A stretch of 64,000 bases of DNA from Acidobacteriota bacterium. GTDB taxonomy: Bacteria; Acidobacteriota; Holophagae; Holophagales; Holophagaceae. Location of the stretch: assembly GCA_016192145.1 (NCBI GenBank), contig JACPUT010000002.1:434001-498000 (forward strand), written 5' to 3'. The position numbers and the translations under genes are program-made. The notes under the pieces are model-generated. The model did no database searches, was not told the DNA's origin, and worked only from the letters and a program-made list of their open reading frames with translations. How positions within the stretch are numbered: position 1 is the first letter of the stretch; every line of letters begins with the position of its first letter. Positions 52,002-62,461 of the stretch are shown here, piece by piece.

Positions 52002-53288
52002 TTAATTTTTTTCGCAGACCCGCCGCAGCGCTTCCACCAGCGGCTCGATGGCGTCGTCGTGGAGGGAGCAGAAGGCGAGGCGGAGATAGCGGTCGCCTTG
52101 GCTGACTATGCCGACGCTCTCGTCGTGGATGAGGGCCTGGCGCACGGCTTCGGCGTTGAGGCCTTCGCGCAACTCGAGCAGGCAGAAGCAGCCGGCGTTG
52201 AAGGGGAACACGGTCCAGTGGGGGGTGGGCTGGGAGAGGAGGTCCTTCAGCTTGCGATAGCGGGCGGCGAGGATCTGGCGGAGGCGATCGAACTCGGCTT
52301 CATGGCGGGGGTCGAGCAGCTCCTCTTCCATGAGGTACTGGCTGAGGCCCACGGGGCTGCCGATGCCGGCGCGGACGAGGCTCATGGCCTTGTCGCTGAG
52401 GATGGCGGCGGCGTCCTTCGCCACGCCGAAGGTGATGAAGCCCACGCGGCCGCCGAAGAAGCTCAGCTCCTTGGTGACCCCGTCGCACTTCACGGGGATG
52501 AGGTTGGGGGCGCGGCCGGAGGTGGCGGCTTCCGCGAGGTCGAAGAAGAGGCTCTTGGAGGTGGCGGTCTCTTCGAAGACGAGGCCGTGGTAGGCGTCAT
52601 CACAGTAGACGACCACGACGCGATCCCGGGCGGACTCGATCAACACCTCGGCGATGGCCTTGAGCTCCACGGGGGTGGGGCTGTAACCGCTGGGGTTCGA
52701 GGGGAAGTTCAGCAGTACGTGGGCCTTGGGGCCCTGGGTGGCAATGGTCGCGCGGAGGCCTTCGAGGTTGAAGCCGCCCTGGGCGTTGTAGAAGGGGTAG
52801 GTCTGGTAGTCGCCCTCCAGGCGCATGAGGAAGACCTGCTCGTAGTTGTCCCAGTAGAGGTCGGGGATGATGAGCGTCTCGCCGGCGGCGAAGAACATGT
52901 CCGCGGCCATGGAGAGGGCGTGGCAGATGCCGCTGCTCACGTTGGGCAGGGCCACCTGGGCCATGCGCGCGTCCTCCTTCAGGAGCTTGGCGTGCCAGGC
53001 TTCCCGGGCCCGCAGACGGCCCTGGATGGGGCTGTAGAGGAAGGCGTCCTTGGGGGGGAAGGCGGCGAGCTTTTCCTTGAGGGGGGCGAGGGGGATGGGG
53101 TTGCCGGCGCCGTCGGTGATCTGGCCGATGGTCGCGTTGATCTTGCAGCCGGCCGACTGGCCGGCCTGGAAGGGGATGCCCTTGGGGAAGAAGGCGCGTT
53201 GGCCCAAGGGGCTCAGGGCCTTGGCCACGGCGGGGGCCAGGGCGGCCAGCCGGGTATTGCGTTCCTGGGCTTCGGGGTGGATGCGCAT
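52002..53288 (-). CDS. Class I/II pyridoxal-phosphate aminotransferase
   Basis: A 428-residue PLP enzyme. Visible fold-type I marks: LPNVSSGICHALSMAADMFF (phosphate-binding helix), NFPSNPSGYSPTP (the NPxG-type substrate/cofactor loop), VVVYCDDAYHGLVFE (Asp binding pyridine N and Tyr) and CDGVTKELSFFGGRVGF with the Schiff-base Lys. The C-terminus holds YLRLAFCSL with the substrate-carboxylate Arg. Substrate is unknown; the sequence is not obviously AspC. ATG at 53288; GTG/ATG further up are less likely. It is divergent from clpB. Confidence 0.88.
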   Translation of the reverse strand: MRIHPEAQERNTRLAALAPAVAKALSPLGQRAFFPKGIPFQAGQSAGCKINATIGQITDGAGNPIPLAPLKEKLAAFPPKDAFLYSPIQGRLRAREAWHAKLLKEDARMAQVALPNVSSGICHALSMAADMFFAAGETLIIPDLYWDNYEQVFLMRLEGDYQTYPFYNAQGGFNLEGLRATIATQGPKAHVLLNFPSNPSGYSPTPVELKAIAEVLIESARDRVVVVYCDDAYHGLVFEETATSKSLFFDLAEAATSGRAPNLIPVKCDGVTKELSFFGGRVGFITFGVAKDAAAILSDKAMSLVRAGIGSPVGLSQYLMEEELLDPRHEAEFDRLRQILAARYRKLKDLLSQPTPHWTVFPFNAGCFCLLELREGLNAEAVRQALIHDESVGIVSQGDRYLRLAFCSLHDDAIEPLVEALRRVCEKN

Positions 53289-53399
53289 GGGGCCTCGCAA
53301 GGGGAAACGTCAAGGGTAACAAGGGTTCCGCAGGTCCGAAGGCGTTTTGACGAAGCGGCAGGAATGCGGACTTGTGACTTTGTATTTATAAAATCTTAG

Positions 53400-53428
53400 T
53401 TGACAACGCGCATATTTGAATGACACTG
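53400..53428 (+). promoter_or_regulatory. Promoter-like AT-rich region before clpB
   Basis: TTGACA at 53400-53405 in an AT-rich stretch (53381-53428), 40 bp before the clpB start. A fitting -10 box at 17 bp is not clear, and no CIRCE repeat is present. Confidence 0.35.
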
Positions 53429-53446
53429 AAATTCTGGAGGTTCTCC

Positions 53447-56017
53447 ATGCTTCCCTTCACCCAGAAAGCCAACGATGCCTTGGTGGCTGCCCGGGAGCGG
53501 GCCGTTCGGGAGCAGCACCCGGAACTGCTGCCGGTGCACCTCTTTCAGGCCCTGCTGCTGCCGGACATGGGCCTGCGCCCCGTGCTCGAAGCGGCGGGGC
53601 TGGGCGCCGAGGGGCTCAGGGGCCTCCAAGAGAAGGCGGAGTCCTTCGTGGACAAGCTGCCCAAGGCCGTGGGGGGCGCCGAGCCCCAGGCGGGCCCGGC
53701 CCTGCGCCACTTCCTGGAGGTGGGGATGGACACGGCCCGGGGCCTGGGGGACCGCTACATGGCCACGGACGCGCTGCTGCTCGCCTTCGCCAACGCGGCC
53801 ACGGATGCCAAGAAGGCCCTGGAGGGCTTCGGTCTCGATCGCAAGAAGCTGGAGGCCGCCATTAAATCCCTGCGCGGCGGGAGCAAGGTGGAGGATGAGC
53901 GGGCCGAGGAGAAGCAGGGCGCGCTGAAGAAGTACGCCAAGGACGTCACTGAGCTGGCGGAGGCCGGCAAACTGGATCCCGTCATCGGCCGCGACGAGGA
54001 GATCCGCCGCGTCCTGCAGGTGCTCAGCCGCCGCACCAAGAACAACCCCGTGCTCATCGGCGAGCCCGGCGTGGGCAAGACGGCCATCGTGGAGGGCCTC
54101 GCCCAGCGCGTGGCCAAGGGCGACGTGCCCGAGAGCCTGAAGGGCATCCGCCTCGTGAGCCTGGACATGGGGGCCCTCGTGGCGGGAACCCAATACCGGG
54201 GTCAGTTCGAGGAGCGGCTCAAGGGCGTCATCACGGAAGTGGAGCAGGCGGAGGGCAAGGTCGTGCTCTTCATCGACGAGCTGCACCTCCTTGTGGGCGC
54301 CGGGGCGGTGGGCGGGAGCATGGACGCCGCGAACCTCCTGAAGCCGGCCCTGGCCCGGGGCGAGCTGCGCTGCATCGGCGCGACGACCCTGAACGAATTC
54401 CAAAAGCACATCGAAAAGGACGCCGCCTTGGAGCGCCGCTTCCAGCCCGTTCTCGTGGACGAGCCCTCCGTGGAGGACGCCATCTCCATCCTGCGCGGCC
54501 TCAAGGAGCGCTATGAGCTGCACCATGGGGTGCGCATCAAGGATGCCGCGCTGGTGGAGGCCGTGCAGCTGAGCCACCGCTACATCTCCGACCGCTTCCT
54601 GCCCGACAAGGCCGTGGACCTCATGGACGAGGCGGCCTCCATGGTGCGAATCCAAATCGACAGCCGCCCCATCGAGATCGACGTGCGGGAGCGCCGCGAG
54701 ATGCAGCTGCGCATCGAGCAGGCCTCCCTGAAGAAGGAAAAGGACGCCCTTTCCAAGGAGCGGCTCAAGGAGCTGGAAGGGGAGTTGGGCGAGTTGAGCG
54801 AGGAGCTCACGCGCCTCCGGGGCCAGTGGGAGAAGGCCAAGAAGGCCATCGAAGCCACCCGCACCCTGCAGAAGCGCCTGGATGACCTCCGCCTGGAGCT
54901 GGACCACGCCAAGTCACGGGGCGATTACGACCGGGCTTCCCGCCTGGAGTACGGCGAGATCCCCACGCTGGAGAAGGAGATCGCCGCGGCCTCGGAGCAT
55001 GATGGCGACGCCATGCTCCGGCAGGAGGTGGGCGAGGCCGACGTGGCCACCGTCGTGAGCCGCTGGACGGGCATTCCCGTGGACAAGCTCATGGAGGGCG
55101 AGATCCAGAAGCTGCTGCACATGGAGGAGAAGCTCGGCCAGCGCGTGGTGGGCCAGGAGCCTGCCCTCGTGGCCATCAGCGATGCCCTCCGCCGCAACCG
55201 GGCGGGCCTCTCCGATGCCAAGCGACCCATTGGCTCCTTCCTCTTCCTGGGACCCACGGGCGTGGGCAAGACGGAAGTCGCCCGGGCGCTCGCCGAATTC
55301 CTCTTCGACGACGAGAACGCCATGGTCCGCATCGACATGAGCGAGTTCACCCACGAGGCCGACGCCACCCGCCTCATCGGCGCCGCGCCGGGCTACATCG
55401 GCTACGAGGAGGGGGGCCGCCTCACGGAGGCGGTGCGCCGCCGGCCCTACTGCGTGCTGCTCCTGGACGAGATGGAGAAGGCGCATCCTCGGGTCTTCGA
55501 CGTGTTCCTGCAGGTGCTGGAGGATGGACGCCTCACGGACGGCAAGGGCCGCACCGTGAACTTCCGCAACGCCGTGATCCTCATGACCTCCAACCTGGGC
55601 AGCCAGGCCATCTTCGCGGCGGGCGGCGATGCGCACAAGGCCGAGGCTGCGGTGCATCTGGCTCTCCACGGGGCCTTCCGGCCGGAGTTCTTGAACCGCA
55701 TCGATGAAGTGGTCACCTTCCGGTCCCTGGCTCCCGCCGATATGGAGGCCGTGGCCACCATCCAGCTCAAGCGGGTGGAGGGCCTGCTGGACGAGAAGCG
55801 GATCTCCCTGGATATTCCATCCGAGGCCCTGGTTTGGCTTGCCAAGGAGGGGTTCGACCCGGCCCTGGGGGCCCGGCCCCTCAAACGGCTCATCCAGCAG
55901 GTGGTGGTGAATCCCCTCAGCCGCATGGTGTTGAAGGGGGAACTGCAGCCCGGGAGCGTGGCCCGGCTGGAGGTTGAAGCGGGAGAGCTGGCGGTCCGCG
56001 TGGGGGCCATCCAATAA
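53447..56017 (+). CDS. clpB: Disaggregating chaperone ClpB
   Basis: Hexameric AAA+ disaggregase working with DnaK. 856 residues: N-domain (1-145), AAA1 with GEPGVGKT and [13 protein letters not shown], the long coiled-coil middle domain (about 395-520, from [20 protein letters not shown]), AAA2 with GPTGVGKT and [11 protein letters not shown], and the sensor-2 region [17 protein letters not shown]. The middle domain distinguishes it from the ClpC of this window. ATG at 53447 has GGAGG six bases upstream; an earlier in-frame ATG at 53420 lacks a site. It is a single gene with an AT-rich upstream region. Confidence 0.96.
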   Translation: MLPFTQKANDALVAARERAVREQHPELLPVHLFQALLLPDMGLRPVLEAAGLGAEGLRGLQEKAESFVDKLPKAVGGAEPQAGPALRHFLEVGMDTARGLGDRYMATDALLLAFANAATDAKKALEGFGLDRKKLEAAIKSLRGGSKVEDERAEEKQGALKKYAKDVTELAEAGKLDPVIGRDEEIRRVLQVLSRRTKNNPVLIGEPGVGKTAIVEGLAQRVAKGDVPESLKGIRLVSLDMGALVAGTQYRGQFEERLKGVITEVEQAEGKVVLFIDELHLLVGAGAVGGSMDAANLLKPALARGELRCIGATTLNEFQKHIEKDAALERRFQPVLVDEPSVEDAISILRGLKERYELHHGVRIKDAALVEAVQLSHRYISDRFLPDKAVDLMDEAASMVRIQIDSRPIEIDVRERREMQLRIEQASLKKEKDALSKERLKELEGELGELSEELTRLRGQWEKAKKAIEATRTLQKRLDDLRLELDHAKSRGDYDRASRLEYGEIPTLEKEIAAASEHDGDAMLRQEVGEADVATVVSRWTGIPVDKLMEGEIQKLLHMEEKLGQRVVGQEPALVAISDALRRNRAGLSDAKRPIGSFLFLGPTGVGKTEVARALAEFLFDDENAMVRIDMSEFTHEADATRLIGAAPGYIGYEEGGRLTEAVRRRPYCVLLLDEMEKAHPRVFDVFLQVLEDGRLTDGKGRTVNFRNAVILMTSNLGSQAIFAAGGDAHKAEAAVHLALHGAFRPEFLNRIDEVVTFRSLAPADMEAVATIQLKRVEGLLDEKRISLDIPSEALVWLAKEGFDPALGARPLKRLIQQVVVNPLSRMVLKGELQPGSVARLEVEAGELAVRVGAIQ

Positions 56018-56140
56018 TTCGGCTCGGAAAGTCTCAAATCATGTGCAGGAAGTGCCTGGGATTTCGGGGTTTCTCCCGCTGCCCAGATTTGAGGCTCCGC
56101 TCCCTCCGGCCGAAGGGTAGGGGGTCATCCCGGAGCGCCT

Positions 56141-57571
56141 TTGCCCCTTCAACGCCCGATCCCCATCCTCGTCGTGGACGATGAGGCTGATCTCCGGCTC
56201 CTCCTCATGGAGGCCTTGGAGGACATGGGCTACGCCCCTGAGGGGGCGGAAGGGGGAGATCGCGCCCTGGCCCGCATCCGGGAGCGCCACTTCCCCCTGA
56301 TCTGCACGGATCTGAACATGCCCGGAGGGCTCACGGGGCTGGAGCTCATCAAGGCCATCCACGAGGTGGATGACAAGGCCCTCACGATCCTCATGACGGG
56401 CTACGCCACCACGGAATCGGCCATCCTGGCCCTCAAGCACGGCGCCTACGATTTCATCCAGAAGCCCTTCAAGCTGGCGGAGTTCGAGGCCAGCATCAAG
56501 CGGGCGCTGGAACACTACTCCCTCCTTCGCCAGAACGAGGACTACCAGCACAACCTCGAGCAGATGGTGGAGGAACGCACCCGCGAGATCCTCGGCCTCA
56601 AGGATGAGATCGAAAACCTCTTCGAAGGCTTCGTGAACGCCTCCATCACGGCCATCGAGGCCCGGGACCCGACCACGAGCGGCCACAGCTCCCGGGTGGC
56701 CACCCTCACCGTGGGCCTGGCGGAAGTCGTGAACAGCACCGAGGGTGGCCGATTCGGCCCCATCCGCTACGACGAGCGCCAGATCCAGGAGATCAAATAC
56801 GCGAGCCTCCTCCACGACTTCGGCAAGGTGGGTGTGAAGGATCACCTGCTGGTGAAGGCGAAAAAGATCGAGGGCGAGCGCCTGGAGCTCATCTTCCAGC
56901 GCCTCCACCAGCGGGCCGTGCAGCGCGTGATGGCCGAGATGGAGCGGGCCTGGCGCGCCGGGGACACCTTCACCGAAGGGCGGGTGGCCTATCTCCAGGA
57001 GCAGGTGGTGCTGGAGACCCAGCGCCTCGTGGCCCTGCTCATGCGGGCCAACGAGCCCTCCGTGCTGCCCCAGGACGTGAGCGAGGGTCTCATCGACGTC
57101 CAGCCCCTGACGTACAAACACTGGAGCGGGGAGGAGCGGACCCTCCTGACCCCTGAGGACTTCCAGATGCTCCAGATCCGCAAGGGCAGCCTCAGCCTTG
57201 AGGAACGCAAGGCCGTGGAGAACCACGTCGTCCACAGCTACAACTTCCTCAAGCGGATCCCCTGGACGGAAGAGCTGAAGCGGGTGCCTGACATCGCCCA
57301 TGCCCACCATGAGCGGCTCAACGGCAAGGGATATCCCCTGGGCCTGGCGGCGGATGAAATACCCCTCGAAAGCAAGATGATGGCCATCTCCGACGTCTTC
57401 GATGCGCTGGCCGCCCATGACCGCCCCTACAAGGTGGCCGTGAGCGTGGAGCGCAGCCTCCAGATCCTGGAGGAGGAGGCCAAGAGCGGGCTCCTGGATG
57501 CCGACCTCCTGCACCTCTTCATCGAGGCCCGCGTGTTCCAACTCACCAACCTCGGCAAGGCCGCGTCATGA
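56141..57571 (+). CDS. Response regulator with HD-GYP domain (c-di-GMP phosphodiesterase type)
   Basis: A 476-residue protein. REC domain (8-125) with VDDEAD, TDLNMPGG (phospho-Asp) and FIQKPFK. A coiled coil follows, then an HD-GYP domain: HSSRVATLT, LLHDFGKVGV, AHAHHERLNGKGYP and ISDVFDALAAHDRPYK. An insertion of about 110 residues sits between the HD motif and the GYP motif (about 245-355). HD-GYP proteins hydrolyse c-di-GMP to GMP. The start is TTG at 56141 with GGAG eight bases upstream. It overlaps the next gene by 4 bp (ATGA) and heads a four-gene signalling operon. Confidence 0.9.
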   Translation: MPLQRPIPILVVDDEADLRLLLMEALEDMGYAPEGAEGGDRALARIRERHFPLICTDLNMPGGLTGLELIKAIHEVDDKALTILMTGYATTESAILALKHGAYDFIQKPFKLAEFEASIKRALEHYSLLRQNEDYQHNLEQMVEERTREILGLKDEIENLFEGFVNASITAIEARDPTTSGHSSRVATLTVGLAEVVNSTEGGRFGPIRYDERQIQEIKYASLLHDFGKVGVKDHLLVKAKKIEGERLELIFQRLHQRAVQRVMAEMERAWRAGDTFTEGRVAYLQEQVVLETQRLVALLMRANEPSVLPQDVSEGLIDVQPLTYKHWSGEERTLLTPEDFQMLQIRKGSLSLEERKAVENHVVHSYNFLKRIPWTEELKRVPDIAHAHHERLNGKGYPLGLAADEIPLESKMMAISDVFDALAAHDRPYKVAVSVERSLQILEEEAKSGLLDADLLHLFIEARVFQLTNLGKAAS

Positions 57572-58437
57572 GTGCTTTACAGGATCCGATCCTCATCGTG
57601 GATGATGATCCCGAGGTGCGGGGCAGCCTCGTGGAGGCCCTCTTGGAGCGCAACTTCACGGCCGAGGCCGTGGATGGCGCCCGGAGCGCGCTGGAGCGCA
57701 TCCGGCTCCGGCACTACTCCCTGGTGGTCACGGATCTCAACATGCCCGGCGGGCCCTCCGGGCTGGAATTGCTGGGGGCGATCAAGGGGCTGGATCCCCT
57801 GGCGGTCTGCATCGTGCTCACGGGATACGCCACCTTGGAGGGGGCCATCCGCAGCCTGCAGCACGGGGCCTACGACTTCATCCAGAAGCCCTTCACGCTG
57901 AACCAGATCGAGATGGTGGTGAGCCGTGGCCTGGAGCATGCCCGGCTGCAGCGCCAGGTGCGGGAGTACCAGGCCGAGCTGGAACGGAAGGTCATGGGGC
58001 GCACCCAAGATCTCAAGAGCCTCTACCAGGAGGCCCTGGCCCTCTGCGATCTCACCGCCGCCAGTCAGCGCATGCCCGAGCAGGGCAGCCTCGCCCTCTT
58101 CATGGAACACCTGCAGGCCCGGTGGCGCCCCGATGGCCTCGGTTGTTATCTGCCCGGCTCCGCGGGATGGCGTCTGGCCTATGAGCATGGCCCCCGGCGA
58201 TTGCCCTCCAACCTGGGCACCCTCGAGGTGGGTTGGGAAGGGCGGCTCGGCTATCCCGAAGCCCACGGTGTGCTCCTCTCGGGCGCGGGGCCCCGCCCCT
58301 TCGGGGTGCTGGCCGTCGGCTACGAGGGGCGCAGCGCCTTCAGCCCCATGGATCCCGACTTCGTCCTCTTCCTCCGTCATCTGGAACTGGCCCTCGGGGG
58401 GGCGGGAGGGCCCGTCCCGGATAAAGTGGCTTCATGA
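57568..58437 (+). CDS. Response regulator with coiled coil and GAF-like C-terminus
   Basis: A 289-residue protein whose REC domain (7-120) is a close paralogue of that in the preceding gene (VDDDPE, TDLNMPGGPSG, YDFIQKPF). A coiled coil (about 125-170) leads to a domain of roughly 110 residues with GAF-like features (GVLAVGYEGRSAFSPMDPDF), as in degenerate GAF sensors. No effector motif is present. It overlaps both neighbours by 4 bp and so is made together with the HD-GYP protein and NagZ; it may modulate the activity of those partners. Confidence 0.85.
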   Translation: MSALQDPILIVDDDPEVRGSLVEALLERNFTAEAVDGARSALERIRLRHYSLVVTDLNMPGGPSGLELLGAIKGLDPLAVCIVLTGYATLEGAIRSLQHGAYDFIQKPFTLNQIEMVVSRGLEHARLQRQVREYQAELERKVMGRTQDLKSLYQEALALCDLTAASQRMPEQGSLALFMEHLQARWRPDGLGCYLPGSAGWRLAYEHGPRRLPSNLGTLEVGWEGRLGYPEAHGVLLSGAGPRPFGVLAVGYEGRSAFSPMDPDFVLFLRHLELALGGAGGPVPDKVAS

Positions 58438-59522
58438 GAACGCAGCAGGAAATCCTATGGATGGGCTTCACGGGGCGAAGCCCCGAGGAGGTCCGGACGG
58501 ACCTGCGGCCGGGGGGCGTCATCCTCTTCGGACGGAACCTGGAGCCTGATCCGGCCTCGGGGCCCGCGGCCTGCAAGGCGCTCAATGATGGACTCCAGGC
58601 CCGCTGGGGGGTTCCCGTCTCCAGGAACGTCAGCGACCGGGAGCGAGGCCCTGGGGGCCTTGCGATCGACGGAGGGGAACGGGCCTTGGCCATCGCCCTG
58701 GATCAGGAGGGCGGCGCCGTGAGCCGGCTCCGGCCCTGGGTGGGGGACACGCCCAACCTCCGCATCATCTGGGAGGAGGGCGGCGCCTCCGCCTGCGAAG
58801 CCTGGGGACGGCTCTGGGGCGAGGGTTTGGCCCTTCTGGGTTTCAACGTGGACTTCGCGCCGGTGGCGGATCTCTGGGATGGCCATGCGGGCACGGGAAT
58901 GGGCGATCGTTGCGCCAGCCGGAATCCCGCGGAGGTGGCTGCCGCCGCGGGGGCCTTCCTCCATGGCCTCGAGGCCACGGGCGTGCGGGGATGCCTCAAA
59001 CACTTCCCCGGCCTGGGCGGCACCCTGCTCGACAGCCACAAGGGCTTGCCGGAGCTCACGGATCAGGCCCGCATCGGCGAGAATGCCCGTCCCTTCATCG
59101 CCCTCTCCCACGAGGATCGCCTCGTCATGGTGGCCCACCTCAAGCTGCCCGCCACGGAAGGGTTGCCCGCCAGCCTCCACCGGGGCTCCGTGATCGATAA
59201 CCCTTGGGGCGTCCGGGGTCGCTTCCTGCCCGATGATCTGGAGATGGGTGGCTGCACGGATTGGGACTGGGATGCCCGGGTGCGCTTGTCCCTGGCGGCG
59301 GGGCACGAGTGGCTGCTGGTGTGCCAGACGGAGGCCGGTGTCTCCGCCTGCGCGGCGGCCCTGGAACGGTTGCCTTCGTCCGCCTGGGAGCAAGCCCTGG
59401 AGCGGTCCCGCGCCATGCGCGCCCACCTTCGCGAGCCCCGGCCCGGAGCCTTGGATGGCGCCGCATGGTCCGCGTGGGTAAGCCGGGTGCGCGCCGCGGC
59501 CGCTGCCCTGGCCGGGGTCTAA
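58434..59522 (+). CDS. nagZ: Glycoside hydrolase family 3, NagZ-like beta-N-acetylhexosaminidase
   Basis: Cleaves GlcNAc from muropeptides during peptidoglycan recycling. The 362-residue protein has PGGVILFGRN, ALDQEGGAVSRLR, LGFNVDFAPVADL, CLKHFPGLGG, the catalytic-loop DSHKGLP (His) and PDDLEMGG (nucleophile Asp), all in family order. Compared with E. coli NagZ there is an extra segment of about 25 residues before the DQEGG motif (VPVSRNVSDRERGPGG and onward). No signal peptide, so cytosolic. It overlaps the upstream regulator by 4 bp and is followed at once by a diguanylate cyclase, an unusual neighbourhood for this enzyme. Confidence 0.88.
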   Translation: MRTQQEILWMGFTGRSPEEVRTDLRPGGVILFGRNLEPDPASGPAACKALNDGLQARWGVPVSRNVSDRERGPGGLAIDGGERALAIALDQEGGAVSRLRPWVGDTPNLRIIWEEGGASACEAWGRLWGEGLALLGFNVDFAPVADLWDGHAGTGMGDRCASRNPAEVAAAAGAFLHGLEATGVRGCLKHFPGLGGTLLDSHKGLPELTDQARIGENARPFIALSHEDRLVMVAHLKLPATEGLPASLHRGSVIDNPWGVRGRFLPDDLEMGGCTDWDWDARVRLSLAAGHEWLLVCQTEAGVSACAAALERLPSSAWEQALERSRAMRAHLREPRPGALDGAAWSAWVSRVRAAAAALAGV

Positions 59523-59523
59523 C

Positions 59524-60519
59524 ATGGCCGCGAGCCGCATCCTCATCGTCGACGACAACGCCATGATCCGGCAGGAGATCAAGGCGGTGCTCATGAAGGA
59601 TGATTCCTTCGGCTCCTTCCTGGAGGCCGGGGATGGCCTGAGCGCCTTCAAGATCCTCATGGAGCAGCAGCCCGACGTGGTGCTCTGCGATCTGGTGATG
59701 CCCGGATTCGACGGGCTCAAACTCCTGGGGCTCAAGGCCAGCCGCCCGGAACTCGCGCAGATCCCCGTGATCATGCTGACGGCGGAGGACGACCTCGACC
59801 GCAAGGCGGAAATCCTCGAACGCGGCGCCTCCGACTACGTGCTCAAACCCTTCCACGAGAAGGAGCTGCTGGCGCGGGTGCGCATCCACCACAAGCTCAA
59901 GAAGCTGCAGGACGAACTGCGGGAGAAGAACGCCCAGCTGGAGGCGCTGTCCGTCACCGACGCCCTCACGGGCCTGCCCAACCGCCGCCACCTCATGAAG
60001 CGGCTGGAGGATGAAGTGGCCCGCGTGAAACGCTTTGATCAGCCCCTCTCCCTCCTCATGATGGACGTGGACCATTTCAAGATGGTGAACGACACCTACG
60101 GCCACGCCATGGGCGACGAGGTGCTCCGCAACATGGGGGCCCTGCTCAAGAGCGGCATCCGTTCCACGGACCTCGCGGCCCGCTACGGCGGGGAGGAATT
60201 CACCGTGCTCCTGCCCAACACGGATCTGGAGGGCGCGGTGCTGGCGGCCGAAGGCCTCCGCCTGAAATTCGAGGCCAGCTCCCACACCCTGGAAGGCCAG
60301 ACCATCCAGAAGACGATGAGCCTCGGCGCCGCCTGCTTCATGCCGGATGCGGAGCGCAGTCCAGAGGATCTCCTCAAGGCCGCCGACGAGGCCCTCTACC
60401 GCGCCAAGCATGGGGGCCGCAATCGCGTGGAGCGGGAGGAGGGGGTCGGATCCGGTGCGATTCCGCCCTCCGCCCCGGAGGTGAGCGGGCGACGGAAGCA
60501 GGAACGGCAGAAGGCCTGA
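59524..60519 (+). CDS. Response regulator diguanylate cyclase (REC-GGDEF)
   Basis: A 331-residue PleD-like protein making c-di-GMP from GTP. REC (5-125) has VDDNAM, CDLVMPGFDG (phospho-Asp) and YVLKPFHEK. A coiled coil is followed by GGDEF (about 145-300) with DALTGLPNRR, MMDVDHFKMVNDTYGH and active-site RYGGEEF. RSTD five residues before GGEEF is an intact inhibitory I-site, so product feedback is expected. A basic, disordered tail of about 35 residues ends the protein. It starts 1 bp after nagZ and closes the operon whose first gene has the opposing HD-GYP domain. Confidence 0.95.
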   Translation: MAASRILIVDDNAMIRQEIKAVLMKDDSFGSFLEAGDGLSAFKILMEQQPDVVLCDLVMPGFDGLKLLGLKASRPELAQIPVIMLTAEDDLDRKAEILERGASDYVLKPFHEKELLARVRIHHKLKKLQDELREKNAQLEALSVTDALTGLPNRRHLMKRLEDEVARVKRFDQPLSLLMMDVDHFKMVNDTYGHAMGDEVLRNMGALLKSGIRSTDLAARYGGEEFTVLLPNTDLEGAVLAAEGLRLKFEASSHTLEGQTIQKTMSLGAACFMPDAERSPEDLLKAADEALYRAKHGGRNRVEREEGVGSGAIPPSAPEVSGRRKQERQKA

Positions 60520-60710
60520 ACCGTTCGGCGGGTGTCCGGGCCCATCGGGCCGGGATGAGGGACTCCTCGAACCGGAAATACGATTCCATGGCACTTGGAG
60601 CAGGCTGGGGAAGACTTTGGGGGGCGGTCCGGTGGGCCTGGGGGGCCCTCGGATCCGTCACTTCCCCCGCCACCACCCCGGGGCCACGGCCCCCTTCCGT
60701 GAGGTGCACC

Positions 60711-61013
60711 ATGAATACGCCACGGCTCGCCGTCCTCTCCTCCCTCTTCCTCGCCGGGGGCCTCGCCTTCGCCGCCCCATCGGGGCCGAAGGTGGCCCTG
60801 CTGATCACGGGGGCGGACCCCTCCCCCCAGAAGGAACAGCCCGATGGAAGCGTCAAGTGCCCCGTGACGGGCCATAAGGTCCTCAAGGGCAAAGGCGTGA
60901 CGGCGCGGGCCCTCGGGCACGTCTACCGGGTTGAGGATGCCGCTGCGGCCAAGGAGCTCGAGGCCCACCCGGACCTCTACCTCCAGGCCGATGGGACGCC
61001 GAAGAACCAGTAA
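60711..61013 (+). CDS. Small secreted protein with CPVTG motif
   Basis: A 100-residue protein with signal peptide (MNTPRLAVLSSLFLAGGLAFA). The mature part carries SVKCPVTGHKVLKGKGV and ends with AKELEAHPDLYLQADG. The C-P-V-T-G start and the late NP-x-YL-like phrase recall the YHS/TRASH metal-binding fold, but only one cysteine is present. I cannot assign a function. ATG at 60711 has GAGGTG six bases upstream. It is separated from the c-di-GMP operon by 190 bp, in which I see no other gene. Confidence 0.7.
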   Translation: MNTPRLAVLSSLFLAGGLAFAAPSGPKVALLITGADPSPQKEQPDGSVKCPVTGHKVLKGKGVTARALGHVYRVEDAAAAKELEAHPDLYLQADGTPKNQ

Positions 61014-61040
61014 GCCCAGATAGGGAGGTCAATCGCGAAA

Positions 61041-61069
61041 AGGGCCGACTCATCGGATGAGCCGGCCCT
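61041..61069 (-). terminator. Rho-independent terminator of metK
   Basis: AGGGCCG-x-CTCAT and its complement form a long stem; on the minus strand CCCTTTTCG follows. It also lies after the small secreted protein gene on the other strand. Confidence 0.75.
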
Positions 61070-61090
61070 GCTTGTGGGGATCTGGTGGAT

Positions 61091-62233
<1,143 letters not shown>

Positions 62234-62310
62234 GGGGACTCCAAACGGGTGCGGGGGAGGGCGGGGTTCCTTGGAACCCATCATCTTATCAGCCCTCCGG
62301 GGAGCCTAGA

Positions 62311-62374
62311 GGCCGCAGGCTGGAGGCTGGAAGTCGGGAACTGCCTCCGGTCTCCAGCCTCCAGCCTGGCGGCC
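62311..62374. mobile_element. Element B: empty heptamer hairpin, same family as element A
   Basis: Left arm 62311-62332 (GGCCGCAGGCTGGAGGCTGG) and right arm 62345-62374 (CTCCGGTCTCCAGCCTCCAG then CCTGGCGGCC) are inverted repeats built from the CTCCAGC heptamer and the CTCCGGT variant. The loop is about 12 bp and contains no gene. Words, variants and flanks agree with element A at 34631-35138, so it looks like the form lacking cargo. Confidence 0.7.
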
Positions 62375-62461
62375 ACGGGTACCTTGCCCGGGGGATGGCC
62401 CCCCCTGTATCGTGGGGGACCACCCCAAAGGCCCGAAGACCCCCAGTTGTGGAGGATCCCC

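Noticed and set aside
53289-53446. CIRCE heat-shock operator before clpB
   Set aside because: No TTAGCACTC-N9-GAGTGCTAA-like repeat is present.
60590-60615. Sigma-54 promoter (TGGCAC near 60597)
   Set aside because: TGGCAC is present but the required GC element at the correct spacing (TTGC) is not.
62234-62461. SAM riboswitch upstream of metK
   Set aside because: No SAM-I or SAM-II type core could be recognised; the only structure in the gap is hairpin element B.
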